Positions 61,665 through 64,000 of a stretch of DNA of 64,000 nucleotides are shown here, piece after piece. The notes beneath the pieces were generated by a model, which ran no database searches, was not told the DNA's origin, and worked only from the letters and a program-made list of their open reading frames with translations. The DNA lies in NCBI GenBank assembly GCA_019638575.1, contig JAHBTN010000004.1, positions 1-64,000 on the forward strand, written 5' to 3'. The stretch's first letter is position 1. The number at the start of each line of letters is the position of its first letter. The position numbers and the translations under genes were made by a program. The DNA is from Ferruginibacter sp. Its GTDB lineage: Bacteria > Bacteroidota > Bacteroidia > Chitinophagales > Chitinophagaceae.

Positions 61665-62525
61665 TTATTCTGCTATCTTTTTTAAATATTCGCCATAGCC
61701 GCTTTTTGCCAGTTCATCTGCCAGTTTATTCAAATGCGCTTTATTTATAAAACCCATGCGGTAAGCTATCTCTTCGGGGCAGCCTATTTTTAATCCCTGC
61801 CTTTTTTCAATTACCCTTACATATTCAGAGGCATCATTCAGGCTTTCAAAAGTGCCCGTATCTAACCATGCAAAACCACGGTTCAATACAGCTACTTTTA
61901 GTTTTTTCTGTTGCAGGTAATAATCGTTTACTGCGGTTATTTCATATTCGCCCCGGGCGCTTGGTTGAATATTTTTTGCAATTTCAACTACGGCGTTATC
62001 ATAAAAATACAAACCCGGTACCGCATAATTGCTTTTTGGCTTTGCCGGTTTTTCTTCAATGCTAATGGCATTGTTGTTTTCATCAAATTCTACCACGCCG
62101 TATCGCTCGGGGTCGCTTACAGGATAAGCAAAAATAACGGCGCCATTGGGGTTCACGCTATTTGTTAGCAACTGCCTGAAACCACTTCCATAAAAAATAT
62201 TATCGCCCAATACCAGCGCCACACTATCGTTACCAATAAATTTTTCGCCAATAACAAATGCCTGTGCAAGGCCGTTGGGCACTTCTTGCTTAGCATAATC
62301 AAATGAACAACCCCACTGGCTTCCATCGCCCAATAACCTTTTAAACTGGTCCTGGTCTTCGGGGGTTGTAATAATCAGCACTTCTTTAATGCCCGCCAGC
62401 ATTAGTGTACTTAGCGGATAATAAATCATAGGCTTATCATAAATGGGCATCAATTGCTTACTGATACCCTTTGTAATTGGATACAACCTTGTGCCTGTGC
62501 CGCCTGCAAGTATGATTCCTTTCAT
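61665..62525 (-). CDS. rfbA: Glucose-1-phosphate thymidylyltransferase
   Basis: Nucleotidyltransferase of 286 aa, full RmlA length. It carries [20 protein letters not shown] (the nucleotide-binding start), [20 protein letters not shown] and [10 protein letters not shown] (metal-binding Asp). [20 protein letters not shown] and [12 protein letters not shown] complete the RmlA pattern. It makes dTDP-glucose from dTTP and glucose-1-phosphate. It begins 4 bp after rfbB. Neither rfbC nor rfbD is present, so the dTDP-4-keto-6-deoxy-glucose formed may go to a sugar other than L-rhamnose, or those genes lie elsewhere. Confidence 0.95.
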   Translation of the reverse strand: MKGIILAGGTGTRLYPITKGISKQLMPIYDKPMIYYPLSTLMLAGIKEVLIITTPEDQDQFKRLLGDGSQWGCSFDYAKQEVPNGLAQAFVIGEKFIGNDSVALVLGDNIFYGSGFRQLLTNSVNPNGAVIFAYPVSDPERYGVVEFDENNNAISIEEKPAKPKSNYAVPGLYFYDNAVVEIAKNIQPSARGEYEITAVNDYYLQQKKLKVAVLNRGFAWLDTGTFESLNDASEYVRVIEKRQGLKIGCPEEIAYRMGFINKAHLNKLADELAKSGYGEYLKKIAE

Positions 62526-62529
62526 CTAT

Positions 62530-63582
62530 TTATCTTTTATGATATTGCTCTGTATAATAATGCTGGTACTCGCCACTGGTAACATGTGTAAGCCATTCGG
62601 TATTTGCCAGGTACCAGTCAATTGTTTTGCTTATACCTTCTTCAAATTGCAATGATGGCATCCAGCCCAATTCATTTTTTAGTTTAGATGCATCAATGGC
62701 ATAACGTAAATCGTGGCCCGCCCTGTCGGTAACATAGGTTATTAATTTTTCCGAACTGCCTTTTGCCCTGCCCAATTTATCATCCATTTGCCTGCACAAT
62801 TCTTTTACAAGATTAATGTTGGTCCACTCGTTATGCCCGCCAATATTATAGGTTTCGCCAATTTTACCATTATGAAAAATTACATCAATAGCACGAACAT
62901 GATCTTCTACAAACAGCCAGTCTCTTACATTTTCGCCTTTGCCGTAAATGGGCAGCGGTTTATTATTGATGATATTATGTATGCAAAGCGGTATCAGTTT
63001 TTCGGGAAAATGATAAGGTCCGTAATTGTTACTGCAGTTACTAATCTTAACCGGCATTTTATAAGTGTGATAAAATGCTCTTACAATATGATCGGATGAT
63101 GCTTTGGATGCAGAGTAAGGGCTGCGTGGGTCGTAAGCTGTATCTTCTGTAAAAAAACCTGTTTCGCCCAATGTGCCATACACTTCATCAGTAGAAATAT
63201 GATAGAAGATTTTGTTTTCATAATCGCCTGCCCATGCTTCTTTTGCAGCCTGTAACAACGATGCTGTACCTAGTACATTGGTATTGATAAATGCCAATGG
63301 GTCGGTGATAGACCTGTCTACATGGCTTTCGGCGGCACAATGCAATACTGCCGTAAATTTATGGGTAGAAAAAAGATTGCGTAATAAACCAAGGTCGGTG
63401 ATATCGCCTTTGATAAACCGGTAGTTGGGTTCGTTTTCAATATCTCGCAGGTTTTCGAGGTTGCCGGCATAAGTAAGTTTATCAAGATTAACTATTGTGT
63501 AGTTGGGATATTTGCGCACAAATAACCGTGTAAGATGTGATCCTATAAAGCCTGCCCCGCCGGTTAATAAAATTGTGTGCAT
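62530..63582 (-). CDS. rfbB: dTDP-glucose 4,6-dehydratase
   Basis: Extended SDR of 350 aa. NAD site LTGGAGFIGSHLTRLFVRKY, LHCAAESHVDRSI, the catalytic ISTDEVYGTLG with its Asp-Glu pair, and YSASKASSDH (YxxxK) are all as in RmlB. NYGPYHFPEKLIPL and RDWLFVEDH are further family signatures. It converts dTDP-glucose to dTDP-4-keto-6-deoxyglucose. It is the first gene of the long minus-strand polysaccharide operon, with a candidate -7 box just upstream. Confidence 0.96.
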   Translation of the reverse strand: MHTILLTGGAGFIGSHLTRLFVRKYPNYTIVNLDKLTYAGNLENLRDIENEPNYRFIKGDITDLGLLRNLFSTHKFTAVLHCAAESHVDRSITDPLAFINTNVLGTASLLQAAKEAWAGDYENKIFYHISTDEVYGTLGETGFFTEDTAYDPRSPYSASKASSDHIVRAFYHTYKMPVKISNCSNNYGPYHFPEKLIPLCIHNIINNKPLPIYGKGENVRDWLFVEDHVRAIDVIFHNGKIGETYNIGGHNEWTNINLVKELCRQMDDKLGRAKGSSEKLITYVTDRAGHDLRYAIDASKLKNELGWMPSLQFEEGISKTIDWYLANTEWLTHVTSGEYQHYYTEQYHKR

Positions 63583-63607
63583 GAAAATATATTGCTTTTT
63601 AGCGATG

Positions 63608-63615
63608 CAAAAATA
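63608..63615 (-). promoter_or_regulatory. Candidate -7 box before rfbB
   Basis: TATTTTTG on the minus strand fits TAnnTTTG exactly and lies 26 bases before the rfbB ATG. No TTTG is seen at the expected upstream distance. The rest of the 169-bp gap to the next gene shows nothing else. Confidence 0.3.
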
Positions 63616-63751
63616 GGCAATTAGTGCTTAGTTTGATATTATAAGCCCATTACTAAGTTAATGAAATACAACCCTATAAAATAAAAAGGATAAACAAACT
63701 TTTCAGTTAAACGCTAGTGTACTGATAAATTATTAATTGAAAATAATTTAT

Positions 63752-64000
63752 TTAATTGCTTATTTGCATTAAAGCCTTTGATACTTCTGTTACGGGCAGT
63801 TTGCATGATTTATTACGGCATACATATATAGTGGTTTGCCCGGCTATCAATTTATTTTTTAACAATGCCAACCGGCTTTGTTCGTTTGAGCCAAGATAGA
63901 TGGTACCGGGCAGGTAATGCTGGTCAAATTCTTTACGTTTGCTTATACAGTCATTGCCGGTTATGGCCACTTCGTAAAGCGGTTTGCTAAACAAAGCCTG
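63752..64000 (-). CDS. C-terminal end of a YyaL/DUF255 thioredoxin-domain protein (cut by the window edge)
   Basis: The frame is open from the right edge of the window to a stop at 63752, giving 82 residues of a longer protein. PLYEVAITGND, HYLPGTIYLG and especially TTIYVCRNKSCKLPVTEV match the C-terminus of the YyaL/SSP411 family (DUF255), large proteins with an N-terminal thioredoxin-like domain and an (alpha/alpha)6 barrel of unknown function. The N-terminal part lies beyond 64000. It is unrelated to the polysaccharide locus and marks its right boundary. Confidence 0.75.
   Translation of the reverse strand, partial: QALFSKPLYEVAITGNDCISKRKEFDQHYLPGTIYLGSNEQSRLALLKNKLIAGQTTIYVCRNKSCKLPVTEVSKALMQISN

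Noticed and set aside
61665-63582. A dTDP-L-rhamnose pathway
   Set aside because: Only rfbA and rfbB are present; no rfbC or rfbD lies in the window, so L-rhamnose cannot be claimed.
1-64000. tRNA, rRNA, CRISPR arrays, insertion sequences, prophage or attachment sites
   Set aside because: Read for regular repeat-spacer patterns, transposase motifs and cloverleaf-like sequences; none convincing, though small RNA genes can be missed by eye.

Overview
The window looks like a chromosomal segment of a Bacteroidota bacterium, probably near the Chitinophagaceae. The evidence is a low-GC sequence, a TonB-dependent BtuB receptor, an MG2/plug surface protein, several matches to the Bacteroidota promoter (-7 box TAnnTTTG), little Shine-Dalgarno signal, and a CrtZ/CruF/CrtD carotenoid set of the kind found in this phylum. 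No rRNA, tRNA, CRISPR array, insertion sequence or prophage was seen. Family assignments come from reading motifs by eye; no search was run.

Region 1 (1-12.5 kb) is housekeeping and envelope. A cobalamin riboswitch with its own promoter precedes a BtuB-type receptor, a small cysteine-rich CWC protein and a MarC protein, all on the minus strand. An APC permease, an MG2/TonB-plug surface protein and a TolC-HlyD efflux pair without its pump follow. Then comes a pair that looks like peptidoglycan-sugar recycling: a MurU-like nucleotidyltransferase and an AmgK-like kinase fused to a RapZ C-terminal domain.

Region 2 (12.6-16.9 kb) is a DNA-damage island: a PA0069-type radical SAM protein, an SRAP/YedK peptidase, a degenerate 2'-5' RNA ligase-like protein, and umuDC behind two tandem dyads. 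The UmuD-like protein has Arg where the catalytic Lys should be.

Region 3 (16.9-31.3 kb) is pigment and a specialised-metabolite system. crtD lies 18 bp after umuC. It leads into a tight six-gene operon (ABC ATPase, ABC permease, acyl carrier protein, condensation-like acyltransferase, FAD oxidoreductase, AMP-ligase) that I cannot match to a known pathway. Converging on it is a carotenoid operon: ECF sigma factor, crtI, crtB, idi, cruF, crtZ, lycopene cyclase. Behind that lies a CarH-like MerR regulator with an intact B12 site. CrtI, CrtB, CruF, CrtD, CrtZ and the cyclase together fit a monocyclic saproxanthin/myxol-type carotenoid. Paired GTTTAA/TTAAAC hexamers about 23 bp apart occur in front of both the sigma gene and the regulator gene.

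Region 4 (31.3-63.6 kb) is a large surface-polysaccharide locus. It has an initiating phosphoglycosyl transferase, seven or so glycosyltransferases, UDP-galactopyranose mutase, two asparagine-synthase-type amidotransferases, a pyruvyl transferase, two flippases, two paralogous polymerase-like membrane proteins, a methyltransferase remnant, a plus-strand deacetylase/formyltransferase/methyltransferase module, WlbA/WlbB-like enzymes, and rfbA/rfbB. The duplicated flippase, polymerase-like and amidotransferase genes suggest two assembly modules joined together. The right edge cuts a YyaL/DUF255-type gene.
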